This document shows, one piece after another, positions 48,535 through 60,865 of a stretch of DNA of 64,000 bases (positions within the stretch are counted from its first letter, which is position 1; the number at the start of each line of letters is the position of its first letter). The position numbers were made by a program, and so were the translations under genes. A model generated the notes under the pieces. The model saw nothing but the letters and a program-made list of their open reading frames with translations. It was not told the origin of the DNA and made no database searches. Origin of the DNA: Ornithodoros turicata (lineage: Eukaryota; Arthropoda; Arachnida; Ixodida; Argasidae). The stretch spans positions 372,001-436,000 of the forward strand of contig NW_026999351.1 of assembly GCF_037126465.1 (NCBI RefSeq). The letters run 5' to 3'.

Positions 48535-48700
48535 GTGATGTGAAGTTGAAGTTGAATGAAGGGCTATGTTGTGACGGGATGGGATTTGAAGTTGGAGTGA
48601 GTGTGATGGGATTTGAAGTTGAAGTTAGCGTGATGTGTTTTTAAGTCGAAGTCAGCGTGACAGTGTTTTGAAGTTGAAGTCTACACGATGGATCTTGAAT
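48535..48700 (+). repeat. degenerate minisatellite, units about 33-40 bp
   Basis: Repeats of GTGATGGGATTTGAAGTTGAAGT with drift (for example GTGATGTGTTTTTAAGTCGAAGT and GTGACAGTGTTTTGAAGTTG). Confidence 0.6.
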
Positions 48701-48789
48701 ATGATGAATGGGTTTCGAAGCCCTCATACTAAGGTTTGAAGCTGACAATGTTTAATCGATGTCTGACGTTCGCGTGTAGTGGCTGTTAC

Positions 48790-50150
48790 TTGTGCATCGC
48801 ATGCGGAGTGAATGATAAATATTTATTGGAGTCCAGTGAGGGAATATAAACGCTCCGCGTTTTGTGTCTGGTATGGGGCCTGACACTGCAGGTGCCTGGC
48901 GGACTCCCTCCCACCCTCGTTGTGTATCGGTGAGCGCAGAGAGGAAAACTGTACGGAACGCGTCACTCTATTGCGTAGTGGGGTGCCGAGGGTAATGTCG
49001 CGTAGCCGGAGGCAACTGTAGGTTGCAAATACAAGCGGTAGATTATATGGAGAGGCGAATTGGCGTTCTGCGGTCACGCGGTCTGTGCGCCCCGGTTGTT
49101 TTGCTTGACTCATTTGCTCGCCTACCGCTTAAAGGTGCGTATATAAGATGTGTATTTTCTGTGTGTGTCTCTCTCTCTCTGGTTTGCGACGTGTCTTGAA
49201 GTACAGCTTCACGAGCGTCCTGTTTTTAACTTTACTCTTTTTGCGGTAAAGCTTGTCATGCATAGAGCCGGAACAAGACAGTGTCAAAGAGAAGTACCGA
49301 TTACATGCGCACATTGTTCGAGGTTCCGCGTGAAAAGTTATCGCGAAAATCAGATACCTTTTGCAAGCACTTATGACCCTTCATCTTGGGTCGCGAATGC
49401 ACGTTTTGCTAGACGACGGTAGATTGCTGTCGTGCTGACGACGCGCGTTTTACTATAGAGAGTTATTTTGTGTCTTCTTAGAATGCATTTTTACTTTGAT
49501 TGATTCGGATCAAAATAGCACAAGGTCGGGCAGCCATTGCTTTGTGGACGTCTTTGATTTTAAACGAATACACAGGAGTCAATTTAGCTCTCTTATTTAT
49601 CTGAGGTGCATTGGTCATATTTGGGGGAATCATCTGTTCTCCGTGCGTGTAACATCCACCGGACACCAATGTTCATCAGGTAAAGCACGCACGTGCTATT
49701 TCTCAAATAAACGTGCTAATCTCAAATAAAGTACATTTCAGCAGAAATTGGAATGTTAATTACCACTCAAAAGTTGCTAGTTGCGAGTTACGTCATTGAG
49801 GTAATTATGTAACGAATTTACCACCAACTTTCAAGTTCAGAATTCAGTGAGAAATGGAAGTTCTTAGTACCATGGGGGGGGGGGGATTCTTTGCATGCGT
49901 AATCAGTGGGAGCGGAGGTCCGAATATACTTCGTCAGTTGGGCACAAAGCAAGAATCGGAATTTCAAGTTCTGCAAATTCCCATTTTCCGCGCACATTTC
50001 ATAGAACCTTTCCAAATATCGCCCTATCACCTCCCCATTAAAACATGCACAAGTAGCTCCAAAAAATGAACGTTCTGCTGCGACGTGGCTCTGAAACACG
50101 TCGAAAACTTGGTACCGTACATCCAGTACATCGCGCAGCAACGCGGAGCA
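48790..50150. other. no supported gene
   Basis: A 96-codon minus frame at 48823-49113, followed by an AATAAATATTT on the same strand, has no recognisable domain. A G12 run lies at 49874-49885. Confidence 0.35.
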
Positions 50151-50154
50151 AAAC

Positions 50155-50665
50155 CAGTCCTCCTCAGGTACCCGTGGACGCGGCTGTAGAGTATGTACCA
50201 CTGCGCCCATACACCATGTTACAAGCCCACTGGCCTAGACTGCGCGCGCGCTCCGACTGGTCGAGAACGTTTTGAAATCGCATTTTGTAGCGCGCATGTG
50301 CGTACAGCGTCTCGGCCGTTTCAGCATAGTTTCGAAATAGCATGGCCGGCATGTCGTCCTCCTGTGTTCGGTGGTGTCAATCGACAGAGCAGTTTGCAGA
50401 AATATGGTTTATTACGCGGGTTTATTAGTTCGTCCTTGTGAGTCTACGCGTGTTGTGCTGTTTCTGAACATAACTGTTATCCCACGAACAATTTGTCAAC
50501 TGCGGTACCGGAATGCTTAATTAGTTGGAGCGTGAAGAAAAAGTTCGAGCGCCGTTGGACTTCGAGGACTGTCAACAAAGACAGGATTACGTGCCACACA
50601 AGCGCTTTTCGCTTCGCTGTAATGGATGCACCGCAGGCAGCGAAAGAAGATGCTCATCATGAAAT
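50155..50665 (+). other. gene-start-like segment (copy 2)
   Basis: Plus-strand counterpart of 40770-40187. A GC-rich stretch with CCAGTCCTCCTCAGGTACCC leads to ATG 50622, a short reading frame (MDAPQAAKEDAHHEM) and a GTACGC donor-like site. The Ala-Lys-Glu-Asp-Ala block is shared with copy 1. No downstream exon was recognised, though a 129-codon frame of unknown nature lies at 51308-51697. Confidence 0.45.
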
Positions 50666-51734
50666 GGTACGCACTCATGAGACTGGTTCGGTATTAGGAA
50701 TTCAACGGTGTGTTCGTTCTGCTTCATGTTCGAACTTTGTCCCAGTGTGTCAGCAACGCAGTGGGCTTTGTACGCGCAGTGCACCCATGTATCAGATCTT
50801 TGAATTAGTGCTTTGTATCAAGTAAATCTTTATTTAACCCCAAAATCGCTTTAGTTATTTTGAATACCGAGTAACGGCGGCAGGCCTGAAATCCAGTAGA
50901 AGTCGATGGTAGCCAGGACCGACCGAAAAGCCAGCCAGACATGGAGGCTCCTGATTGGCCGACTGGTTTTGCATAATATCCACCACGTCGCAATTTCATT
51001 GGCCATGTTGTGTGAATTATTTCAAACTATGGGCTCTATGGGGAGCTGTTGGAGCCTGGCAAAACTCCGGCGCCGCGCATGTGGCAAGGTCACTGCCATA
51101 CAGCAGCGAAATAAAAAGAAAGGAGCCCGCGTTCTGCCTGCTTGAACGAGAAGCAAAATAGAAATAATTTCTACAATGGCTCATGATACTTTAGGGAAGT
51201 TACATCAAAAAGTGACTATCGCTACAGTCAAGTGATTATGATAAGAGGCCCGCTGCAAAAATAATAAAAAAGAAAGGCAAGAGTGACAATTGTTGTAAAC
51301 TGCGTCGATGGATGCACAGATCGGGAGAGAAAAAGAAAAATTGTTTGACGAACTGGAAATTGCTGGTCTTCCGGGCTCCGCACAGCAAACGTGCCACCAG
51401 CGAATTACAGCGCTGTCAACCGAATGTGTTTCACGGGCTATGGCGCCATACACGCCCGCCATATGGCCCGCCATACACGGGCTTTTAGATTTCCAATACA
51501 TGGGCCCTATTGAGATATTCACAGGTGAAGCCTGCTTTATGTTTTGTCTCGAATTCTTGCGCATGGTACGACCAGCTAACCTGCATCCACCTATTGCTTC
51601 CATTGGCACATTGGCCTCCACCATGCGCAAGGACACTAATCTAGGCGATAAACCAAGACTTGACGTGGCGTCACACTGCACACTCTCGTTTGTTTAATTA
51701 TCGCGGTGCCGGTTCAGTAGGGTGGTTAGATGGA

Positions 51735-51862
51735 TTGCAAGGGATCTAGCAGATTGGGACGTTTTACCTCCCCGATACTGCTGCCGTCCTCGGCCGTGAT
51801 CGAACCCACGAGCTTGAGCTCAGCAAGCCAACACATCACCAACTGAACTAAAGACGAGGGCT
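51735..51862 (-). repeat. tRNA-derived SINE
   Basis: On the minus strand an A-box-like TTAGTTCAGTTGG (complement at 51839-51851) and a B-box-like GGGTTCGATCA (complement at 51797-51807) lie at tRNA spacing. A non-tRNA body with GGCCGAGGACGGCAGCAG follows. Confidence 0.6.
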
Positions 51863-52862
51863 GCGATCTCCTAGAACCTTCCTGTAAGCAGCTGGCGCTG
51901 TGAAAGCATACACCTGTTGAAACCAGCGGCCAGTATCTGTTACGAAGAAGCAGAAGGAAGCAGCGCGAGCTAATGCGAGGACGTGCAGAAGTTCCAACAG
52001 TCAAGTCGTCGTTCAGTCATGCATGGACCTCACCGGACGTAGTTTCTTGTGCTCACACAATCCCGCTTCACGTTGCACCTTCTGGAAGGTGAGTGTTACG
52101 TTAAGAGCTTTGTCTGCATGATGCTATATCTGTCAAGATACGCGCATCTCATGCGCGGTTTAAAGCACAGTATATAGCGTTCGCAGTTTCGGGGATGTTG
52201 GTAACTCCCAAGCTGAAGCCGAGGCGCACTTTATGCGATAATTTTCCTTTCTTCGAACTATGAGTAAACAAAAGCACACGGTTAAGGCAGGGGTATCCGT
52301 GATATAGATCGAATCTCCGAATGGGAAGACCTAACACTGTAGTAAATTTTATGCCTGTAACACCAGCACCGACACTTGTGGTAGACTGTTAATGTAATAT
52401 GTGTAGCAGTGGATGCTCTGTAAGATTCATTCCATGGTATACGATATTGTCGAATGCCTTCTTATATTCAGTGTTGCGACTATAATTTCGATACATTTTC
52501 AAATACAATAGTTTTAATTTTCCGTAGGTGCGCAACATCAACCGCGGGGGTCTACAGCTGAACAGCAGCGGCGGACACTGTCGACCCCTCGTAGATGAAC
52601 AGGTGGAGCTGTGTACCCGATCATTGAGAAAATAAAGTAGCTTTTCTGTTCGGTCCGGACAATCCTCACTGGCCCGTAACGCGTGCGTTTTGCGAAGGCC
52701 AGGCACTCGAGTCACCTCGCTCCGTGTTATTCTTTCACAGCTGTGGTTTTGAGATCACGTTATCAGTGCTGTTTTCAGGGAATATCCCGAGATGGAATGT
52801 TTTAGCGTAACGGAATTCAAGTGAAGCGATTACGTCGTGGCTACTAATTTTGCTATTCTTAG

Positions 52863-55800
52863 TAGAAAGCCTAACTCTGACCACGACGGAGGCAACCACT
52901 CGGGAAGTTTTCGTTGATACTACGACGGCGATTACTACGACCACGGTGCCAGCTAAGACTACCCACACCACGGCGACTACTACCACGACTACAACCACTA
53001 CGACAACGACAACAACCACGACTACTACTACTAGCACCACCTTGAAACCACGTAAGTGGTTTATATTGTGAATCCTTGATATTGACGATTATCGCTGCAG
53101 AAGTGTTGTTTCTACGTTGTGAACTCTGTTCACTGCGTCACTGCTAATCCATAATGTTCTTTCATGCCCAGCTTTGCCTCATACGTTTCTTGCTTGCGTC
53201 AGTTCAGTCGTTCAGGCAATATTTCACCCACTGGACGATGTGTGTTACTTCATGTTCTTCACCGCCCAAGACATCAATCAACTAAAAAACAAGAATCTCG
53301 GTCTTGCGAGAAGCAAAATTGGTATCGACATACCGAGCTCGTAAGTGAAGTAGTTCTATCTCTGAAAACGAGTATGCGTCAAAATTAGTGTACTGAGAAG
53401 CGCGTGTCCTGGTGCATTGGTGGACGTGTTGGTGGACTCTGTTTCAGAAAAGCCAACGCTAATCAGGGCAAACTTGAAAATTCCATCGCAGCGTACTGGC
53501 CAAAGATCAGAGACTTCGCTGTCCTGGACATGGAACTCCGTCCAAGTGTTTCAACTTATGTCGGTCATGTCGAAGCCTTTCTAACAGTAAGCCAGGAGTT
53601 TCGTCTTAAACGTTTCTGTCGAAAAATTGTGTTGTGAGGTAGGGAGGGCTGACGCCGACGCTGCTGGGATAAGCCCGTTGTAGTTATGTTCATCAGATTA
53701 GAGTGTCACCTTGTAGTCTAGGGCGGATTGAGATAAGGGGGGATCTGAACGTTCCGACACCCCTCTCTTCCTGTCGTTACATAGCTTCAATTGTCCTTGA
53801 CCATGTAGCAGCATATGCTATCCACGACAGGACCCACACCCCCACCCTCAGAAAAATCCTGGATCCGCCCCTGCTTGTAGTACCTATGTCTTTTCCCAGC
53901 GTGCCCTTATTGTGTCCATGACCGTGAAAACGGTTTCATCGCGGCAGTTGATTCGTGCAGGAAAGTTATCATCGAAACGTAACACATCACATGGAACATG
54001 TAATAAACATAGTCCGGTGAACTGTTGTCAGCATGTAGGCCCTTTAATGTCCTATTGGGAATATTAGGGGGCGTCAAAAGGGGCGTTCTAGTATCCGCCG
54101 CGTGATAGTCGACAATCCCTTACTTGATTCCTTTGTGACGGATCTCTGAAGCTGATACATTGGTGATTTTGCCACAGGATGCAATTTTATGCGCAGCGTG
54201 CCGAAGAAGCCAACATTACAGAAACCTAACCATTCGCATACCACTCGCTTATTTCAATCGCCAACTGAGTTGAGTGTCCTGCGCGTGCGTTGTCGAAATT
54301 GCCACCAATACCAACAATGACAACGTTCTAGTGATAGGCGTTGATTGAATTCTTTCAGGAAACGGACAGACTTATAAATATCCATATGAGAGCAGAACCA
54401 ACGCCTAGGAGGAACTTTGGCTACGTGCTTCTAGGTGTGGCCATACTCCGGGGAAGCCAACAACCAAGCACCCTCATGGCTAACTTCAATCAACTTGTAC
54501 AGTGAGTAGACCATATGTGTCCGACGTGAGGGTCCTATACGAATATCTTAGCGGCAGGCTTCGAAAGGATGGAAATGTTGCGCTGATTACACTTGCACAC
54601 ACTTGATGGTTCAACGAAACCGCGTTCAAGTCATACGTACCAACACTCACATAAGCATACTGTTTCTACATGGTCGTTGTCCCGAAAGAGCCGCGGGTAA
54701 ACTCAGTTGCCCGTATTCACCAAGCCACTTAAACCGTTGTTTAATGATGTCTAGTTTAAATCGATCACGTAGTCTCTCCGGCTCTGAAGCTGAAACGCAC
54801 GCGCACTATACACATTGTCACGAGCTGATTGAGGGGAGGGAGAAAGTAGCTCACAATTTGCTCCATTTTGCACGCAGCATCTGCAGATCGTTAAATGTAT
54901 CAACCAGAACCAGCAACGGCAGCACAGCAAACACTATTGTTGATGATGCATAACAGATGCACTAGGTGTTGTATTTAAGGAACCACGCATAATCAGCGCC
55001 GCTTTTGTTGCTGGAGGTAACTGCTCTTTGTGCGCGACCTCCTGTCAGCTTTGGATCGGAAAGCGACTTATGTGTTGCTGCCAATGTTGACATCACTAAC
55101 GTGGACGATATCGGTTCTAAATTTGCAGAGCGGATTTCAAAATTCCGCTCCATACCGATAGTTAACTTTTTTTGGCGGGGGGTTTATTGCCTCACTTACT
55201 TCGCTCACGGGTCTATCACAACGTTCTTTTTCCGTAATTTCTGCAATTTCGACTTGAAAAGTAGGCAACAGTATCTAGCAAAAACTATTTTGGTTTTTTT
55301 CTCGAAATGCTCAGTTACAGCTGCTCCGTGCTAGACCGGCTTTAAACTACCCCCCCTCCCCCTTAGTTTAAATCAGTCCTATGCGAATACATGAGAGTTC
55401 GACCATTACTAGACCGCCGGGTTCACGCCGCGTGAACGGCGAAAAAAAATGACATTGAGGGCAGGTATTCATTGGAGTGCAACAACATCCGCCTTACGAA
55501 CGCTTCTAGTCTACATGTAAGTCTAAACTTACCTGTAATTCGCCAAAAAATTTCCGGCGAAGCGTAGATTAGGCCTCTGCACTGTGCACACACTCTATGG
55601 AGGCCGCCAAGGGCCTCACGGCAGTCGGCTTAGAACAGCAGGGTGGTGATTGGTGGTTCGCGGACGAAGTTCTCAGACGTCTGCGTGTCATCAGACGCCA
55701 GACAATGATTGGTTTTGCCACTGAAATGGCGTGCTCACCCTGCGGTTTCCTAGTATCTGGTACCATCTCCACCACCACACACTAACAGCTGCGACTTCGC

Positions 55801-58800
55801 CCCAATTTCCAGCTACCGATAATTTTTACTATGTATCCTAACGTATGCATTGCATTGTCGTGGTCATCACGTGCGTCCAGGTTCGTACTGTGCGTGTGTG
55901 GACGGTGCGGACAAGCATTACTGTTCGGTTGCCGCTATTCAATGGAATAGGCTCCCTAGTGCGCCGAAATGAATGTCTCGTAAGTCTTGCGCCGATGTCT
56001 ACCAGCTAGAGAATCTGCGGTATGGGCTTCTGGCTGCTTCTCATGATAGAATTTTCTGTTTACAGAGTAATTAAGCCAGACGCATTGGTGTACCGAACGA
56101 CTCTCAATCGTAATATAACGGACCCAAACGTATGCAGGGCTACAGGACCGTCACCCTGGCAGGGACCTGGCATGCCGTCTATGCAGTCATCATTCGTAAG
56201 CAAAGTTGTCTACTGTTTGGAAACGGGACAATCCGTCGCGTGGGTACTATTACACGATGGAAATAGTGCCACTCGCAATATGACATTGGCGCGGTTTCAC
56301 CAACGCTGCTTAGCTTCGAACTAAGGTCAAGGGTAGCTAAAAACTAAAATTAACACTTTAATTACTTTTAGCAACATTAGTCAGATATGTGCTGAGTGTT
56401 TTAGTGACTACTCTTGATGAAGTGAAGTTGAAGGTTACAATCAAGTTCAGTGACTGCTGATCTCAGTTGAAATGTTAATCTGTTGTTAATAAATGTTAAC
56501 AACTGTTTCTATGAGTGAGCCGTGCACAGCTGGACAGAACAGTTGAGCCAGAGATTTCCCTACACCCCCCTCAGGGGGGGGGGGGGGGGTTACACCCTCC
56601 CTGCATTTTTGGACCCCCCCCCCCCCCCCCCCTGAAATTCCTCAGGTCACACCACCCAACTCGGCCACCAACACATTCTAGTAGTAAGTCCGGCGCAGCG
56701 AATTACATCCTGTACTATCAAACTTGGTCTGTAGGACCACAGTGATGCAGATGATCCTACCATGCATTTGTCCAAATTCATCTGAAAATCACTGTTCCAT
56801 TCATATAGTACGCGCATAAGGGGGAAAAAGCGTTCGGGCATGCAAACTCAATGTGGATCACAAGGAATCATTTGCGCCCAACTCAATGAAGCGAGGTCTT
56901 CACCGTTCGTTGCTAGGTATTCATTGAGTTTCGTGAGCCAAGGTGAAAGTCTTTTTTCTTTGTCGGTCGTGCGATTATGCATCTTCTGCACTGTGTTGTA
57001 ACGTATTAACATGTACAAATAAAACGGGAAAGCTCCGCAGATATGTCACCTTTGTGCCACGATTATTTCCGTGTCTAAGAAAAATTTCGTAAGTGGAACC
57101 TTCACCAAGCATACCCCCCTTGAAAGCACGGCACCCCCTCAGCAGTGAATTTCTGGGGAAATCACTGGTTGTGACGAGCAGGTTAGTACGCGTCGTGGGC
57201 CAACTTCACAGGTAACTGTGCCGACATGCGTCTGGAAGGTCTGCAGGAAAACCGGAGAGAGCACATCCGCCAGAAGATTCATTCCCACGGCCTCAACCAA
57301 ACAAGCCAACCAGCCATGCTATTTCGTCTTTCGGCAAAGATCGAGGCGCGTTCCAAGGCAAAAGAAGGGCAAATGCCACGAGTTTTGCTGAATGAAGTGT
57401 TCATACGCTCTTAGCTAAGCAAGATGTGTGCTCACCCCATGCATATAAGTGTTGATGTTGAAGCTACCATTACTGTTCTTGCAGGTTGAGTCGTTGTCAT
57501 TCAGGCATGTGACTGGGTTCCAACCGCTGCCTTTGAAAACAGCAGAATTGCTCTCTTTTAGCGCTGCGGCCCTTATAACTGCCTACACGGATCCTTATAC
57601 ACCACTCACTGCTGCATGCCGGAGTGTCACCCAGGCGAATCCAAAAGAATTGGTAAGCCGAGATTGACTGTCATGGTTTGGACAGTGAACGTTATAGGGG
57701 TAAGGAAAAAGAACCTCGAGAAAAGGTGGCAAGAACGATACACAGAATACAGAATCCTCACTTCGGTTGTGTCGTTTTTGTTCCGTGTCACTTGGTCTTT
57801 TGCCCCTTAATCGTTATCCCAGTCAGTCTGCGCCCTACATCGCCTTCTAAGGGAAAGGAGACACATTCCCCAGTGGCCAAAAGGATAGCGTCACCAGTCA
57901 GGCTTTTAGTGACAGGTGTCCTCGTTGAAAATGAGGAATACTAGCTGCAGCATTGTTCTATGGGGAAACGAGAAGCACCCAACGTCTGCCGGAAAAAAGC
58001 AGTTTGGGAAACAGACAGCGAATGACACACTCCGAATGACACACGTGAACTTCGTGTTGGCCAATGCGGGCTCTCGCCACACTCTCGGTGCGAATGTGAC
58101 TACACCTTATATAGTTACCGTAACGCACTGCCCGGTTGTGTCGAGGCTGGGTGAAAAAAGTGTTATGCCAGCCCGGATTCTGGCAAAAAAGAGAAAGAAA
58201 ATGGCAAGGAAATGACTAGGCGAGTTCTCCATTACTATATTGCGGCGAAAACTGGAAGCAGACGAGACAAGCGTCTTGGCTACTCTCCCGTTAGCGTGCC
58301 CTACTTCACGTCCTGAGGTCCTCAGCTGCAGAGGGAGCCGAATATTACCATATTGTTCCCATAAAATTAGTGATTAGTGATTTTTTATGTAAGGGTTGTC
58401 TGCATGTAGCGTGGCGACATGTTGCACGTACCACAGTGTTGGATAGTGGGTGATTTCGACCAGCTGGGGTTCATTTGACGTGCGTCGTAAATCTCCGACA
58501 GACGGTGCTGAAATCAATGTTTACCTCTTCCACATTGCTACAGTCCTCGGTCGACTTTCCACACGTTACCGATTGAGCTACCGAGGACGGTTATCTTTCT
58601 CGTGCACACGTTTCGTGATGGAATAGTCTTTGGATGGAAAGTGTGACGTGAAAGGCGTTTTCACTGTCACAGTCCTGTTTCGAACATCATGGGCTATGTT
58701 CTCAGAGATCCGGCAGAGAAATTTAGTTGGAAGGTTGGGTTGGTTCGTGAGCGATTCCAGTAGTGTATGCGTGTTCTAAAAACGCTAAATGATAATGTAT

Positions 58801-60197
58801 GCCATTTGATCTGTTGCACTAGTTTTGTAGTAATGCTGGCTTTTACCTTGAATCCGTATTTTCAGGTGTGCCAAAATGGACGATATCATGATATAGTGAC
58901 CAACCGTAATATGTACCTTGAAACCGACACCATCCGATTCGACGAATGGGGCGGTACGTTTGACACCACTATCATAGTAGCGTACGACTCGGATTGCACT
59001 ATGTCGACAAAGGTATGTATACCATTGCGAAGGTCCTCTATCTTAGTAGCCTTACCACAGCCAATGCGTGTATATATAACTGTATAACTGTATATAAAAG
59101 TGTATATTTTATATTTATATTATAAAAGTGTATATAAATGTATATAAAAGTGTATATTTTATATTCCCTTATTCTCTCTTACACTGTATCTTTTTACATT
59201 TCTGGTGATTCGCTTATACAGGGTGCCCTAGGTAAATGCGAACATCATCTTTAATCATCATGCATCACTTTTGCATCACTTTTTGCATGCATCACTTTTT
59301 CCGAGGTGCCATATAGCATATGCTGAATGGTGCTCCTTAGAAGGGCATTAGTAAACTCCTAAGGCAATGTCTTAATTTACTTGCAATAATTATCTTTTAA
59401 TTATGATTATTATTATTCTTTTCAGAAAAAGAAATCCGTTCGGTAGATCATCCGCACAAAAATCGTGATAGACAGTTTTTTGTTCATTGCGCATCTCGGA
59501 GACGCGTCTTTCCTTCACTCCCAGTGTGAGAGAGGGAAAGACCACGCATTCGGCTCTTGCGTGCTGGAAGAACATTAACATAAAACAGAAAATGCAACCC
59601 AACATATGGGCAGTTCCGGTGTCATAGGGTGCATTTGTTTTGTTTCTGCAAGTTAGAGCTCAACTTGGACGCATGAGACAGCACTGCGCTCATTCACCTC
59701 TCACACTGGGGATGATGGAAGATGCGTCTCCGACGATGCGCGATGAACAAAATGAAGAAGAAATCGTGTTTCTTCACGATTTTTTTTTTCCGAACGATCT
59801 ATCAATTTTTTTTTTTTAAACTGCTCTGGTATCAGGTGACCGAAGGGACCAGGTGCTCTCATTCGGACAACTTCCAAGCTGCGCTCTGATTTCGAGTTTG
59901 CTAATGCCCTCCTAAGGAGTACCCTTCAGCATATACTATATTTCAATTGATTTGATCTCGGAAAAAGTGATATACATATATTTTTAAAAATATGTTAGGT
60001 GCGGCACCCCATATTCAGTGTGTATCACAAGCCTCTGTGGGGCAAATTCCAAACGATAGTTTCTAATTGTGTATTCTACAGAAGCGCCGTGCCAAATGGC
60101 GTATTTCATAAAACGCAACATCTCAGGGGTGTGCTCCACAGCGGTGTTTGTCAGCTTTTTGCCTGAAAAAGGGTATTCATTTGCAGACACTCTATGA
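52863..60197 (+). CDS. secreted-type Thr-rich GH18 chitinase-like protein (copy 2)
   Basis: Exons: A 52863-53051, B 53172-53340, C 53448-53586, D 54359-54501, E 56066-56195, F 57485-57652, G 58866-59012, H 60082-60197. All acceptors are pyrimidine tract plus AG. Donors are GTAAGT, GTAAGT, GTAAGC, GTGAGT, GTAAGC, GTAAGC and GTATGT. Phases 1,2,0,2,0,0,0 agree at every join. Only exon H needs one A at 60094-60096 to stay open. Exon A is a Thr-rich, mucin-like stretch of ACN codons, a likely O-glycosylated stalk. Exons B-H give a GH18-like barrel: paired Cys near the start, DFAVLDMELRP, DALVYRT, and the AYDSDCTMSTK...ISGV end seen in GH18 proteins. The canonical DxxDxDxE catalytic motif is not visible, so a non-enzymatic lectin-like role is inferred. 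Exon 1 with the signal peptide was not found. TGA ends the frame about three codons before a second stop. Confidence 0.72.
54708..55393. mobile_element. possible MITE in GH18-like intron D-E
   Basis: CCCGTATTCACCAAGCCACTTAAACCG at the left and TTAGTTTAAATCAGTCCTATGCGAATAC at the right look like degenerate inverted ends. No target duplication could be fixed. Confidence 0.35.
56574..56632. repeat. G16 run followed by C19 run
   Basis: G residues fill 56574-56589 and C residues 56614-56632, with 24 bases between, inside GH18-like intron E-F. The two tracts are complementary. Confidence 0.8.
58539..58590 (-). repeat. partial tRNA-like SINE in intron F-G
   Basis: On the minus strand GGTAGCTCAATCGGTAACGTG resembles a tRNA D arm and A box, followed by GTCGACCGAGGACTG. 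The B box is missing. Confidence 0.4.
59081..59165 (+). repeat. AT-rich tandem repeat
   Basis: Copies of TATATAAAAGTGTATATTTTATATT in varied lengths, just after exon G of the GH18-like gene. Confidence 0.7.
59217..60014. mobile_element. long foldback element in GH18-like intron G-H
   Basis: It starts TACAGGGTGCCCTAGGTAA and ends with a degenerate inverted form (TAGGTGCGGCACCCCATA). Arms pair over about 350 bp, for example TTTTTCCGAGGTGCCATATA, CTCCTTAGAAGGGCATTAG, TGTTCATTGCGCATCTCGGAGACGCGTCTT and their partners at 59720-59960. The core near 59610 has no ORF. Confidence 0.78.
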
Positions 60198-60300
60198 AGG
60201 GCGTAGAAAATTTTCTGTGCTCTTCGTGTGACTGCCACGCTGCCCTTGCGTGTCGGTATATCTCGGGCAATTATCCGGGATAGGCTTGACTACTTAATGA

Positions 60301-60306
60301 AATAAA
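60301..60306 (+). terminator. poly(A) signal AATAAA after GH18-like copy 2
   Basis: Canonical AATAAA about 100 bases beyond the stop of exon H. No competing exon lies between. Confidence 0.55.
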
Positions 60307-60865
60307 TGAGTGGATCGATGAAAGAGGTGAGCCTATGGGTCACGCAGACAGGCCTTCCGACAGGTGGCTACGAAGGACTCTGCTCGCTGTCGCTGCGCGC
60401 GCCCTCGAGGCCCCCATCTGCAAAGACCACAGCGTATAACCCGGGAGTACCTGCGAAATTAAAGCAGTACGCTGAAAATTCGAGAGAAAGGAAAATGTGC
60501 GCGTGCTGTTGCATCATGCTGCGCACTAATCATAATGTTGATAATCAGCTAACAACGAACGAGCGTGAAGTTGTGGAGGGGTCCCACTCAGCAGTTGGCA
60601 GTAATGTTTTCGCTTTTAATGTATGGTAAAGGTAGCGCCTCAACGTACACGAAGAAAATGTCACTCGACGATTCTCCTGTTGTGGCACGTTACAAGAGGG
60701 GTGCGAACTTTTCGCTACAGCATCTTGGTTGTCTTGGATTTCATTATACACCCCGTCCCTCGCTGCTCGTAGTGAATGAGTGGAGCTTGTGTGCGCACGT
60801 ACACGTCCTTAGTATTCTTTTCGGGGAATAAGTTTCGCACGTAGTGGCAGTGACACGCTGAGATT

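Noticed and set aside
51205..51697. Overlapping long frames on both strands (158 codons minus, 129 plus)
   Set aside because: Neither shows a recognisable domain or splice context, and the two frames shadow each other, so I could not choose.
52735..53040. 101-codon minus frame with a poly-valine run
   Set aside because: Antisense shadow of the Thr-rich exon, whose splice borders and phase support the plus strand.
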